64,000 nucleotides of DNA from NCBI GenBank assembly GCA_963776195.1, contig CAVZMO010000018.1:5388-69387 (forward strand). Direction: 5' to 3'. This DNA comes from CAVZMO01 sp963776195. Lineage in GTDB: Bacteria > Nitrospirota > Thermodesulfovibrionia > Thermodesulfovibrionales > SM23-35. The notes beneath the pieces are model-generated. The model did no database searches and was not told the origin of the DNA. It was given only the letters and a program-made list of their open reading frames with translations. The translations under genes were made by a program, and so were the position numbers. Below are positions 44,188 through 53,155 of the stretch, piece by piece (position 1 is the first letter of the stretch; every line of letters starts with the position of its first letter).

Positions 44188-45273
44188 TTATTCATATATT
44201 TTGATTATGTTATACAACGTGTCTCTCTCAACAGGCACCCTTCCGGTTACAGAGATTATTTCCAATAACGCATCCCTCGATATCGATTGGTCCGTCTCGG
44301 CGCCTGCTGCGTGTGTTATCTTCTCTTCGACAACCGTGCCGTCAAGATCATCAACGCCGAACAGAAGGGAAAGCTGAGCCACCTTTAGACCGAGCATTAT
44401 CCAGAACGCTTTGACGTGAGGGAAATTATCGAGAACCAGCCTCGAGACCGCGAGCATTTTCATATTCTCGAAAGCGGATGGTTTTCTAAAATCAGGAAGC
44501 TGAGTATTCTGCGGATGGAAAGGAAGAGGGATAAATGACTGAAATCCACCTGTTTCATCCTGAAGGCCTCTCAGGGTCAGGAGATGATCGACCCGTTCCT
44601 CGATAGTTTCAACATGCCCGTAGAGCATCGTGGCGTTTGATTTCAGGCCGAGATTATGCGCCTCCCTCATTACATCCAGCCATTCTCCGGAAGAGGCTTT
44701 CTTGGAGCAGACCGCTTCTCTCACCCTGTGGTTCAATATCTCCGCCCCTCCGCCCGGAAGCGAACCCAGCCCGGCATCTTTCAACCTCGTTAAAACTTCC
44801 TTTATTGAAAGGTCCGCAATTTTTGCAAAGTATGCGACCTCGACGGCGGTGAATGCCTGAATGTGGACCTCGGGCATCATATTTTTCAGACTGGATATAG
44901 CCTCGAGATAATAATCAAACGGGAGGTCGGGATGGAGCCCGCTGACGATATGAAACTCGGTAATGCCAAGGTCCCTTGCCGACCGGGCCTTATCAAGCAC
45001 ATCCTCTATCGTCATGGCATATGCGTCGGCGTCAGTTTTGTCCCGGCTGAAGGCACAGAACTTGCACCTTGAGACACAGATGTTGGTCAGGTTTATATGC
45101 CGGTTCACATTGAAGTAGGCGTAATTGCCTGATTTTCTCTCTTTGACCTTGGTTGCAAGCTGCCCGATAGAGATGAGGTCGTTTGAGTTCATAAGCGTCA
45201 AGGCATTTTCTTTCGTAAGTCTTATACCCTTTTCTACTTTCTCTTCAATTTCGCTCAAGTTCTTTTTCGACAT
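44188..45273 (-). CDS. mqnE: Aminofutalosine synthase MqnE
   Basis: MqnE, a radical SAM enzyme, joins the adenosyl group of SAM to the MqnA product to form 6-amino-6-deoxyfutalosine. The 361-residue protein has CVSRCKFCAFSR (CxxxCxxC, about residue 67), ITEFHIVSGLHPDLPFDYY, VHIQAFTAVEVAYFAK, GLKSNATMLYGHVET and GGFQSFIPLPFHPQNT. The 'QAFTAVE' and 'SGLHP' segments distinguish it from MqnC. It is followed at once by mqnA. A downstream futalosine deaminase and MqnD are not in the window. Confidence 0.94.
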   Translation of the reverse strand: MSKKNLSEIEEKVEKGIRLTKENALTLMNSNDLISIGQLATKVKERKSGNYAYFNVNRHINLTNICVSRCKFCAFSRDKTDADAYAMTIEDVLDKARSARDLGITEFHIVSGLHPDLPFDYYLEAISSLKNMMPEVHIQAFTAVEVAYFAKIADLSIKEVLTRLKDAGLGSLPGGGAEILNHRVREAVCSKKASSGEWLDVMREAHNLGLKSNATMLYGHVETIEERVDHLLTLRGLQDETGGFQSFIPLPFHPQNTQLPDFRKPSAFENMKMLAVSRLVLDNFPHVKAFWIMLGLKVAQLSLLFGVDDLDGTVVEEKITHAAGAETDQSISRDALLEIISVTGRVPVERDTLYNIIKIYE

Positions 45274-45369
45274 TCTGTTTCATACCTCATGCTTTAAACT
45301 TCGATCCTCATAGAGCCCGCAATACAAAGCAGGCGTTTTTAAACAATGTCTGCTTCTTCTCATACCTGA

Positions 45370-45954
45370 TTACTCTTTCCTCCAACTTTTGAATAAATTA
45401 TGTTCAATCCTCAAAAGGTTCAAAACCTTGCCGACAACGAAATTGACCATATCATCTATTGTCCTGGGATGATGGTAAAAAGCAGGCATGGCCGGCAGAA
45501 TCTGCGCCCCTGCCCTGGCAACCTTTACCATATTCTCAAGGTGAATCAAACTGAACGGAGTCTCGCGGACGACCAAAATCAGTTGCCTTTTCTCTTTGAG
45601 AGCCACATCCGCTGTCCTCTCGATGAGGTTGCTGGAGATGCCGTTCGCTATTGCGGCCAGCTTTCCAACACTGCACGGGATGATGACCACCGCCTCCGGT
45701 GCGCTCGACCCGCTCATGAATGGCGCCTCAAAATTATCGTTTTCCCAGATCTTTATATTGCCTTTGACCTTTGCCAAACCCAGCTTGTCCATCTTCTCGA
45801 AGTCCGATACGCCAAGCTCTTCCTTCATTACCTGTTTGCCTGCCGAAGTCATCACCACATCAACACGGTGCTTCCTCAGGGCAAGTTCCCGGACAAGCCT
45901 CACCCCGTAAATGCTCCCGCTCGCTCCTGTAATGCCGATCACATAATCAGACAA
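45370..45954 (-). CDS. ubiX: UbiX-like flavin prenyltransferase (MqnM-type)
   Basis: UbiX makes prenylated FMN for UbiD-type decarboxylases. The 194-residue protein is placed from a TTG at 45954 with GGGAGGAG about 5 bases upstream. It has the flavin-binding start YVIGITGASGSIYGVRL, MTSAGKQVMKEELGV, APFMSGSSAPEAVVIIPCSVGKLAAIANGISSNLIERTADVALKE and LILVVRETPFSLIHLENMVKVARAGAQILPAMPAFY. The start lies inside the ubiA 3' end (8 bp). In this context it should serve the futalosine pathway, as MqnM does. Confidence 0.92.
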   Translation of the reverse strand: MSDYVIGITGASGSIYGVRLVRELALRKHRVDVVMTSAGKQVMKEELGVSDFEKMDKLGLAKVKGNIKIWENDNFEAPFMSGSSAPEAVVIIPCSVGKLAAIANGISSNLIERTADVALKEKRQLILVVRETPFSLIHLENMVKVARAGAQILPAMPAFYHHPRTIDDMVNFVVGKVLNLLRIEHNLFKSWRKE

Positions 45955-46813
45955 CTTTGCTCCTCCCGAACACAACTTCAATCACAACAAAGCAAAACAT
46001 TATCACACTAATGATCCCGTTCATGGTAAAAAAAGCGAGATTCAGTTTTGATAAATCGTTTGGTCTGATCAGGCTGTTTTCATAGGCGAGAAGAAAAGCC
46101 GCTATGACGATGCCCGCAAAATAAAATATGCCTAAATGAAGCCGGGCGCCCGATAGAAGGAATAGTCCTATTGAAACGGCGTGAAGCAATTTTGTAAGCG
46201 CGAGGGATTTACTTATCCCGAATCGGGCGGGTATGGAAAGAAGTCTGTGTCTTCTGTCAAAATCGATATCCTGGATCGCATATAAGATATCAAACCCGGC
46301 TACCCAGAGGAGGACCGCCGCTCCGATCAGAAAAGGCTCCGGTCCGTAAGAATTGGTTACAGCTATCCAGGCCCCTATCGGAGCCAGTCCCAGACAGAGT
46401 CCGAGAACAAAGTGGGAGAGCCAGGTGAACCTCTTGGTATAAGGATAAATCACAAAGGGGACAACGACAAAAGGCCACAAATAACGGCATATGGGCGCCA
46501 GGTTATAAACAGCCAACAGAAAAACGCTCAGGCTGATTACCGAAAAAAGGATTGTATTACGGACGGAAATCAGGCCCTTCGGTAAGGCCCTTTCAGCGGT
46601 CCGCGGGTTGTGACGGTCAATTTCGATATCTATCAGCCTGTTCAAGGCCATAGCAAAGCTTCTCGCGCCGACCATAGCTATGGTTATCCATAAAAGAGTC
46701 ATAAAGTCCGGGACCCTTTTTTGTGACAGGAAGGCGCCGAGATACGCAAAGGGAAGCGCAAAGATGCTGTGCTGGAACTTTATCATTTCCAGATAGACGC
46801 CTATCTTACTCAA
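45947..46813 (-). CDS. ubiA: UbiA-family prenyltransferase (MqnP-type)
   Basis: The 288-residue integral membrane enzyme attaches a polyprenyl chain to an aromatic acid. Two Asp-rich motifs are clear: NRLIDIEIDRHNPRTAERALPKG (about residue 60) and YAIQDIDFDRRHRLLSIPARFG (about residue 180). About eight to nine membrane helices are visible. In the futalosine route this enzyme prenylates 1,4-dihydroxy-6-naphthoate (MqnP), and its position between ubiD and ubiX matches that role. It overlaps ubiD by 8 bp and ubiX by 8 bp. Confidence 0.92.
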   Translation of the reverse strand: MSKIGVYLEMIKFQHSIFALPFAYLGAFLSQKRVPDFMTLLWITIAMVGARSFAMALNRLIDIEIDRHNPRTAERALPKGLISVRNTILFSVISLSVFLLAVYNLAPICRYLWPFVVVPFVIYPYTKRFTWLSHFVLGLCLGLAPIGAWIAVTNSYGPEPFLIGAAVLLWVAGFDILYAIQDIDFDRRHRLLSIPARFGISKSLALTKLLHAVSIGLFLLSGARLHLGIFYFAGIVIAAFLLAYENSLIRPNDLSKLNLAFFTMNGIISVIMFCFVVIEVVFGRSKVV

Positions 46814-48254
46814 GACCGTATTCCTTCCATCTTTGATCCACGAGATTCTTTATTGCATCGGACATCTCTATTTCGTCAGGCCATTCTCTCTGATATCCTT
46901 CCTCTTTCCATTTCTTTGTCGCATCGATTCCCATCTTTGCTCCGTAAATGGGTCTCGGCGCGGAGTGGTCGAGGACATCCAGCGGGCCTTCGGTTATGAT
47001 GATATCACGTGCAGGGTCCACATTATTGAAGGCTTTCCATGCAGCCTCGGAAGTATTCTGAACGTCCACGTCTTCATCAAAAATGAAAACGAATTTCGTG
47101 AACATCATCTGACCCAGTCCCCATATCGCGTTTATCATCTTCTGCGCGTGCATGGGGAATGCTTTCTTTATCGAAATAAGGGCACAGTTATGGAAGACCC
47201 CTTCTATCGGAAGGTTCATATCCACAACCTCAGGGAACTGCATCTTGATAAAGGGCAGGAACATCCGTTCCGTCGCCTTTCCCATATAGCAGTCTTCCAT
47301 CGGCGGCTTGCCGACGATCGTTGCCGGATAAATAGGGTCTTTCCTCTGGGTTATACAGGTCACATGGAAAACGGGATAATTCGCAGCCGCGGAATAATAG
47401 CCGGTATGATCACCGAACGGGCCTTCGATCTTTTCGTCACCGGCTTCAACATATCCTTCCAGGATAATCTCCGCCCTCGCGGGCACAAGGAGATCCACCG
47501 TCTTCGCTTTCACTACCTCAACCGGCTTACCCCTCAAATAACCTGCGAAAAACAATTCTTCGATACCATAAGGCAATGGCGCTGTTGCCGAAAAAATGGT
47601 TATGGGATCACCGCCCAGGGCAACGGCTACTTCAGTTCTCTTACCGAGCTTCGACGTTCTTGCGAAAATTCACGGCCCCGTCATGGTGGGTATGCCAGTG
47701 CATTCCGGTCGATTTTTCATCATATACCTGCATACGGTACATCCCGAGATTCTGCTTGCCGCTCTCGGGGTCTTTTGTGACGACCAGGGGAAGCGTCACA
47801 AATCGTCCTCCGTCATCAGGCCAGGTTTTCAATATCGGGTAATCAAGCAACGAAAAATCCTTGTCTTTCACGATTTCCTGGCAGGAGGCCTTTTTCACTT
47901 CCTTCGGCCTGGAAGTGCTGAGTTTGTATAGGTCAAATAATGCCTCTACTTTCTGACGCAATTTTAATTCGAGATCGACTTTCAAGAGGGAAGAAAACTT
48001 CTGACCGATGGCATTGAAATCCTCCAGACCGAGCGCCCAGGCCATCCGCTGATATGAGCCGAAAAGGTTGATGGCTATAGGACATTGTGAGAACCTTTGA
48101 CCTTTTCGAATAACAGGGCAGGGCCTCCCTTTTTTGATATCCGGTCGGTAATCTCGGTCACTTCAAGGACGGGGTCAACCTCTGTCTTGATGCGGACAAG
48201 CTCCTTCTTGGCTTCAAGAAAATCCACGAACTCTCTCAGGTCGTTAAATATCAT
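46806..48254 (-). pseudogene. ubiD: UbiD-family decarboxylase (MqnL-type), two frameshifts
   Basis: Three frames make a 480-residue UbiD. It runs from MIFNDLREFVDFLEAKKELV and VDPVLEVTEITDRISKKGGPALLFE to a one-base loss near 48082 (restoring a C there gives NVPIAINLFGSYQRMAWALG). The next frame ends near 47650, after KSTGMHWHTHHDGAVNFR, and the third gives VAVALGGDPITIFSATAPLP and GPFGDHTGYYS with the conserved EGPFGDHTGYY site, up to 46806. UbiD enzymes need prenyl-FMN from UbiX. Such conservation makes sequencing error or recent mutation likely. It starts 4 bp inside the tetR end. Confidence 0.85.
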
Positions 48255-48880
48255 TTTCTTTCTCCAACCAATCCTGATTTGAATATGTCCTTTAATGTCT
48301 TAGCCGCCCGATAGAGGGAAAATTTAAAGGTCTGATTCTTCACCGCCTTGGACTCGCTCAACACCCAGCTCAAAAGAATACCCTGGGCCGCTCCGAAGAT
48401 GACCATCTTTGCTACGCGGCTATCCAGATCCTTACGGTAGATTCCTCTTCTTTTTCCTTCCTCCAGAATGTCTTCAATCAGGTCAAGGAACTGGACGATG
48501 CGGTTGATCGTGTAGTTAGTCAAAAAAATACTGCTTTGCTTCATATCAACCATGAAGAGCTCCGCCAAATGGCGGTTCTTCTTGAACATCCTCACGACAA
48601 GGGAAAAGACGGCCTTCAATTTATCGTTCGGATCATCAAGCCGGCTTATCTTCTTTTCGATTTCATCGATGATCCCTCCCCACTTTTCGTCAAAGAGTGC
48701 GAGAAGAAGGTCTTCCTTGCTTTGGAAATAATTGTAGAGGGTGCCTTCCGCTACCCCCGCTTCAGAGGCTATCTCCGCGACCTTTGTCTCGGAATAGCCG
48801 CGTTTGACAAATGTCCTGAGGGCGGCGTCAAGGATACCCGAGCGTTTGTCGATTGCCTTTTTATCGGATCTGCCGAACAT
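48251..48880 (-). CDS. TetR-family regulator of the menaquinone cluster
   Basis: The 209-residue protein has the TetR N-terminal helix-turn-helix (ILDAALRTFVKRGYSETKVAEIASEAGVAEGTLYNYFQSKEDLLLALF, residues about 15-62) and a helical ligand-binding domain. Its stop overlaps the ubiD start by 4 bp (ATGA), so it is the first gene of the tetR-ubiD-ubiA-ubiX-mqnE-mqnA-mqnC run. A perfect palindrome, TGAGTGAG-TG-CTCACTCA, directly after the -10 box points to self-repression. The inducer is unknown; a quinone precursor or fatty acid would be a reasonable guess. Confidence 0.88.
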   Translation of the reverse strand: MFGRSDKKAIDKRSGILDAALRTFVKRGYSETKVAEIASEAGVAEGTLYNYFQSKEDLLLALFDEKWGGIIDEIEKKISRLDDPNDKLKAVFSLVVRMFKKNRHLAELFMVDMKQSSIFLTNYTINRIVQFLDLIEDILEEGKRRGIYRKDLDSRVAKMVIFGAAQGILLSWVLSESKAVKNQTFKFSLYRAAKTLKDIFKSGLVGERK

Positions 48881-48906
48881 ATTCTTTATAAAAGTTCCTC
48901 CGGATA

Positions 48907-48933
48907 CCTGTGGCCGCGGGCTCCAGCCTGCGT
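48907..48933 (-). repeat. Dispersed 27-bp hairpin repeat (copy 2)
   Basis: On the minus strand this reads ACGCAGGCTGGAGCCCGCGG followed by CCACAGG, differing from copy 1 (42235-42261) at four positions. It lies between the tetR operator and the tetR start, in the 5' leader. Confidence 0.6.
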
Positions 48934-48944
48934 CATATCAATAA

Positions 48945-48962
48945 TGAGTGAGTGCTCACTCA
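48945..48962. promoter_or_regulatory. TetR-type operator palindrome
   Basis: TGAGTGAG TG CTCACTCA is a perfect inverted repeat of two 8-bp arms around 2 bp, the usual size for TetR-family sites. It directly follows the -10 box of the minus-strand promoter, so binding there would block initiation of the tetR-ubiD-mqn transcript. Confidence 0.78.
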
Positions 48963-48992
48963 ATTTTATTGAAAGGACCCATTATTTGTCAA
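48963..48992 (-). promoter_or_regulatory. Promoter of the tetR-ubiD-mqn operon
   Basis: On the minus strand TTGACA (48987-48992) is a perfect -35 box and TAAAAT (48963-48968) is a five-of-six -10 box, with 18 bp between them. The TetR palindrome starts at the next base. Confidence 0.75.
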
Positions 48993-49180
48993 TGGAAAAT
49001 CGGGAGGGGAAGAGCAACGGGGTATCGACCAATCTGTTATCTCCCGGGGCTTCCGGATGATCCCGCGTTCAGGACCTGCACTGGTGAGAAGCTGAGACAA
49101 CGCAACTGGTATGATGCAGAGATAATATGGGATAATAAGGCATTAAAGACATGAGGTAGCAGACCAGCACATCCTGAAAA

Positions 49181-49939
49181 ATGAATCGAAATCTATTTAA
49201 ATTCTATTTTAGATCAACCCTCTTTCTGGTTATTACCCTTGTCCTTGCGCCGTTTTATTTTTTTGTATTACTCATTTTCTACAGATGGCGTCAAAGTATC
49301 GGGCCGAAACTCGTGCAATTTTATTCAAAAATCTGCCTCTCGATTTTTCGGGTCAGTATCGAACAGGGAGCAAATTCCCGAATCCCCACAAAGAGAAAAG
49401 GTGTTTTAATAATTTCAAACCACGTTAGTTACCTGGATATTTTTGTACTATCGGCCTTATTCGGAGCTCTATTTGTAAGCAAGGCAGAAGTGAAGTATTA
49501 TCCGATAATCGGACAGGTCGCCCGGTTGGCGGGCGTCATTTTTTTTGACCGTAGTGCCTCCAAGGAAAGACTCAGGGTGCTTAACACCATTGCGAATGGG
49601 TGCTCGGGCAGAATTCTCACCATCTTCCCGCAGGGAACGACCAGCGGCATTCAAGAGCGGTTGTCTTTTAATAGAGGGATTTTTAAGGCGGTTGAACTCA
49701 ACCCGGATATTTCGTTATTGCCGGTGACGCTTCATTACAAGGAAGACAGGGAAATCGCATGGAGCAAGCCGCAATCCTTGAAAGAGAATGCGCTCAGGGT
49801 CTGTTCTCAACATAGAATTCATGTGAGAGTGACTTTACACGATCCCATAACCATCGACGATTATCAGGGAAGGACAACGTCTCAAATATGCAAAACGGTA
49901 GAACAGACGGTCCTGACGCCACTGCAAAACGATTATTGA
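49181..49939 (+). CDS. plsC: 1-acyl-sn-glycerol-3-phosphate acyltransferase (PlsC family)
   Basis: The 252-residue membrane-anchored enzyme makes phosphatidic acid. It has an N-terminal hydrophobic segment (LFLVITLVLAPFYFFVLLIFY), the acyltransferase box NHVSYLDIFVLS (HxxxxD, about residue 82), FFDRSAS, and FPQGTTSG (in place of FPEGTTS). Catalytic His and Asp are present. A ribosome site is not clear. It faces the ABC exporter operon in convergent orientation. Confidence 0.85.
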   Translation: MNRNLFKFYFRSTLFLVITLVLAPFYFFVLLIFYRWRQSIGPKLVQFYSKICLSIFRVSIEQGANSRIPTKRKGVLIISNHVSYLDIFVLSALFGALFVSKAEVKYYPIIGQVARLAGVIFFDRSASKERLRVLNTIANGCSGRILTIFPQGTTSGIQERLSFNRGIFKAVELNPDISLLPVTLHYKEDREIAWSKPQSLKENALRVCSQHRIHVRVTLHDPITIDDYQGRTTSQICKTVEQTVLTPLQNDY

Positions 49940-49967
49940 CAGACATTTCTTGAAACAAGAAGACTTC

Positions 49968-51083
49968 TCAAATCGTCCTTTTGAATGTCCCTATTGCTAT
50001 GGTCATCATCACGAAAGTGAAAATCAAAAGAAAAGTTACGTCCCCGGAGATGCCCTGAATCCCCTGTCCTTTAAAAAGAATAGACTTTAACGCATCTACA
50101 GCATATGCCTCGGGGTTTACCTTCGCAAATGCCCTGAGCCATGCAGGAAAGCTTGCGATCGGATATATGGCGCCACTCGGGAAAAAGAGGATAACATTCA
50201 TAAATCCGCTCAGGATGCCGACAATCCTCGGATGGTTTACTCTTCCAATGAGCACGAACATAAGACTCAGCAGGCACAAGGTCGTAAGAATTATTACGGT
50301 CAATATGGGCACAAACTGTTTTAACCCGTTTGAAAAGGGTATGCCGGTTATAACCATGCTCACCGTAAATATCAAAACAGCTATCATGGTTGTAATGGTC
50401 AATCCGCTAATGATCAGACCCGCCACAATATGGGATTTTGAAAGGGGTGTGAGGAGATAGCTCTCGTCTATGCCAAGGAACCTGTCCATAACCAGGTTAA
50501 AGGCGCCTGTAGTTAAGGTACCCAGAAAAATCGCCATGATGACAACACCCGGGACGAGAGATTGATAGTAATCCACTTTCCTGTAAAGGTCTATGTCCCG
50601 GAGCAATACCTGATCAGTCTTTTCTCTTACGGATACATATTCCGGATTTGTCGATGCGAGCGCACCATTTACGACATTTCTTATCGTCTCGGCGGATATG
50701 CCGTCGGTATTATCGAGGAAAAGGCCTACCTCCGGTCTTCCCTTCAGATCAACCTTTTTACTGAGGTCAGGGGGTATAATGAGCGCTGCCTTATACCTCC
50801 CTTCCCTGACCCCTTCAATGGCTTCGTGTTCATCTTTGGCAGTAAGGATGACAAGGGTTCCCGGCCCGGCCTCCAATGCCCTCAGGTTTTCCACAATGCG
50901 TCTGGCATGCGGGCCCGAGTCCTTATTTACTACAATCAGAGGAAGATTCAGCAGTTTCCCCTGGAACGAATTACCTAAGATAAGCAGGTAGATGATCGGC
51001 ATCAAAATACTCATCGCAAGCACGAGCGGGTTCCGTTTGAATTTCTTCAGGTCCCTTTCTATGACCGCAAGCAGTCTTACCAT
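49968..51083 (-). CDS. ABC-2 type transporter permease
   Basis: The 371-residue membrane protein has the ABC2_membrane_3 layout: an N-terminal helix (LVLAMSILMPIIYLLILG), a large periplasmic loop with the conserved 'VVNKDSGPHARRIVENL', and six helices from about residue 175 to the end (VVIMAIFLGTLTTGAFN, LTITTMIAVLIFTVSMVI, FPSGAIYPIASFPAWL and others). It forms the channel of an exporter with the ATPase and HlyD genes upstream in the same operon. Substrate may be a drug, lipid or solvent-like compound. Confidence 0.88.
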   Translation of the reverse strand: MVRLLAVIERDLKKFKRNPLVLAMSILMPIIYLLILGNSFQGKLLNLPLIVVNKDSGPHARRIVENLRALEAGPGTLVILTAKDEHEAIEGVREGRYKAALIIPPDLSKKVDLKGRPEVGLFLDNTDGISAETIRNVVNGALASTNPEYVSVREKTDQVLLRDIDLYRKVDYYQSLVPGVVIMAIFLGTLTTGAFNLVMDRFLGIDESYLLTPLSKSHIVAGLIISGLTITTMIAVLIFTVSMVITGIPFSNGLKQFVPILTVIILTTLCLLSLMFVLIGRVNHPRIVGILSGFMNVILFFPSGAIYPIASFPAWLRAFAKVNPEAYAVDALKSILFKGQGIQGISGDVTFLLIFTFVMMTIAIGTFKRTI

Positions 51084-51100
51084 ATCGCGCCCTTATGCAT

Positions 51101-52108
51101 CTATCTTCCCCATTTCTGGGGTATTCCGGCTCCTATAAGGAGACTCACCTTCTTGGCTTCTTCTTCCCTGATAGATTTGCCGGTATAATGGATAAAAACG
51201 TCTTCGAGAGATTGCTCGTGGATAGTCGCAGATAAGATTTTTCCTCCGTAGGACTTGATCTCATCGATAAGGTGGGGGAGATTCGACGCACCGCTGTCGA
51301 CATAAACCCTTATGCTGTTGTCTTCAACAATTACCTTGTGGACGAATGCAAGGGCCTTTACTCTTTCGACAATACCTTCCGACAGATTTTCGAACGCAAG
51401 GGAAATGATGTCATTTCCGGGAATCTGCGCCTTAAGCTCGTCCGGGCTTCCGATCGCTATTATCTTCCCGGAATCTATAATAGCAACCCTGTTGCATAAC
51501 GCCTCTGCCTCCTCCATATAATGCGTGGTAAGGAAAACCGTCATCGTATCTCCTTCCCTGAGCTTTCTCAGAAAATCCCAGACAACATGTCTTGACTGAG
51601 GGTCGAGTCCTATGGTCGGTTCATCTAGAAAGAATATTCTTGGTCTATGCACGAGAACCCTCGCAATTTCGAGCCTTCTCCTCATGCCGCCTGAATATGT
51701 CGCAACAAGATCACCGGCCCTCGACGTAAGGCCGACCATCTCAAGGAGATACTTTATTCTCTCTTTCCTCTCTTTTGAAGCGATGCCGTAGAACCGGCCA
51801 TAAATATCCATATTCTCATACCCTGTGAGGTCAAGATCACTTGTCATGGCCTGGGGAACGACCCCAATTTGGCGCCTCACCTTTTCAGGCTCTCTGACAA
51901 CATCGCAGCATCCCACTTTGGCGCCGCCTTCCGTAGGTCTGAGGAGCGTGGTGAGCATCCTGATAAGCGTAGTCTTCCCTGCGCCATTCGGGCCGAGGAA
52001 TCCGAAGATTTCGCCCTCGATCACGTCAAAGCTTACATTGTCAACGGCGGCGATCCGTCCGTATTTCTTTGTAATACCGGAGACCTCTATGGCATTAACG
52101 CTCCGCAT
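51101..52108 (-). CDS. ABC transporter ATP-binding protein (DrrA/CcmA type)
   Basis: The 335-residue protein has Walker A GPNGAGKTTLIRML (about residue 40), Q-loop in GVVPQAM, signature YSGGMRRRLEIARVL (about residue 145) and Walker B IFFLDEPTIGLDPQ, with the switch His in LTTHYMEEAE. A C-terminal extension (DUF4162-like, residues 230-335) is typical of the DrrA family. It follows the HlyD gene by 6 bp and precedes the permease by 17 bp, so the three form one exporter. Confidence 0.93.
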   Translation of the reverse strand: MRSVNAIEVSGITKKYGRIAAVDNVSFDVIEGEIFGFLGPNGAGKTTLIRMLTTLLRPTEGGAKVGCCDVVREPEKVRRQIGVVPQAMTSDLDLTGYENMDIYGRFYGIASKERKERIKYLLEMVGLTSRAGDLVATYSGGMRRRLEIARVLVHRPRIFFLDEPTIGLDPQSRHVVWDFLRKLREGDTMTVFLTTHYMEEAEALCNRVAIIDSGKIIAIGSPDELKAQIPGNDIISLAFENLSEGIVERVKALAFVHKVIVEDNSIRVYVDSGASNLPHLIDEIKSYGGKILSATIHEQSLEDVFIHYTGKSIREEEAKKVSLLIGAGIPQKWGR

Positions 52109-52114
52109 GATCCT

Positions 52115-53155
52115 TCACGACTTCTTCGGTATTTCCACTTCTACGGTCATGCCCGGTTTCAACGCGCCGCCGGTACCGCCGAACCTTACCTTGACCCTGA
52201 AAGTCTTTATATCCTGCCTACCGCGCGTCACATCTCTTTGCGTCGCAAACTCGGCATATCTTCCTATCTCATAAACAGTGCCTTTAAATGTTTTTTCAGG
52301 GGTCCCAACTGTCCGGATAATTGCCTCGCTGTTGAGTGCAATACTGTCAACCAGGGTCTCATCTAAATCCACCCTGACATAAAGATCTTCCAGATCCACT
52401 ATCGTTAAAATTGTCACACCGGAACTCACCGTCTCTCCCTTTTCGAGTGCTTTGAATACAACGGTTCCTGATATGGGACTTGTTATCAACGTATCAGCGA
52501 GCTTGGCCAGGTTATAGGCCAAATTCGCCTCTGATTGCTTAAGATTGGCCCCGGCCGATTTAAGCTGGCTTTCAGCTGTGCTCAACTGCGCGACAGCTGA
52601 ATCTTTCCTGGAGGATGCCGAAGTAAGTCGTGATTTCGAAGACGCATAGTCCGCGACAGAAGCATTATGAGCGGTAACAGCAACGTCGACAGATTCCTTC
52701 GAGACAAAATTCTTCTTGTAGAGCTCTTCTGACCTGTCCATCTCAATTTTCGCCAATTCCAGCTGGACTTTGGCTTTCTCCACGTCAGACTCCGCAGTAT
52801 TGATATCAGCTTCAGCGCTTTTAATGTTAGCCTTCGAACTCCCAATAGCCGATTCTGAAACCTTAATGTCTGCATGTGCTCTCTCAACTCCGGCCCTCGC
52901 CTGGTCGACTGATGCCCTGAGGTCTTCGCTTTCAAGTCGAATAGCAATTCGGCCCGCCTTGATTGTGTCACCCTCATCACAGCATATCTCGGAGATTCTT
53001 CCTGATATCTTTGGCGAGAGATTCACCTCTGTACCCTCAATGATTCCGGTTGTGTGAATAGCCTCGGCCTTTTTCCCTTTCCGGGTATAAATGATTGCAA
53101 TAATTGCAGCCGCTATGAGAAGAATTGCTGCAGAGACAATTATCCTTTTCTTCAT
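52115..53155 (-). CDS. HlyD-family membrane fusion protein
   Basis: The 346-residue protein has an N-terminal membrane anchor (IIVSAAILLIAAAIIAIIY), then the first biotinyl-lipoyl half (GTEVNLSPKISGRISEICCDEGDTIKAG), a long coiled coil (residues about 85-205, SADINTAESDVEKAKVQLELA and similar) and the second half (LITSPISGTVVFKALEKGETVSSGVTILTI). The C-terminus ends KPGMTVEVEIPK. It bridges the inner-membrane transporter to an outer-membrane channel, which is not encoded here. Confidence 0.9.
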   Translation of the reverse strand: MKKRIIVSAAILLIAAAIIAIIYTRKGKKAEAIHTTGIIEGTEVNLSPKISGRISEICCDEGDTIKAGRIAIRLESEDLRASVDQARAGVERAHADIKVSESAIGSSKANIKSAEADINTAESDVEKAKVQLELAKIEMDRSEELYKKNFVSKESVDVAVTAHNASVADYASSKSRLTSASSRKDSAVAQLSTAESQLKSAGANLKQSEANLAYNLAKLADTLITSPISGTVVFKALEKGETVSSGVTILTIVDLEDLYVRVDLDETLVDSIALNSEAIIRTVGTPEKTFKGTVYEIGRYAEFATQRDVTRGRQDIKTFRVKVRFGGTGGALKPGMTVEVEIPKKS

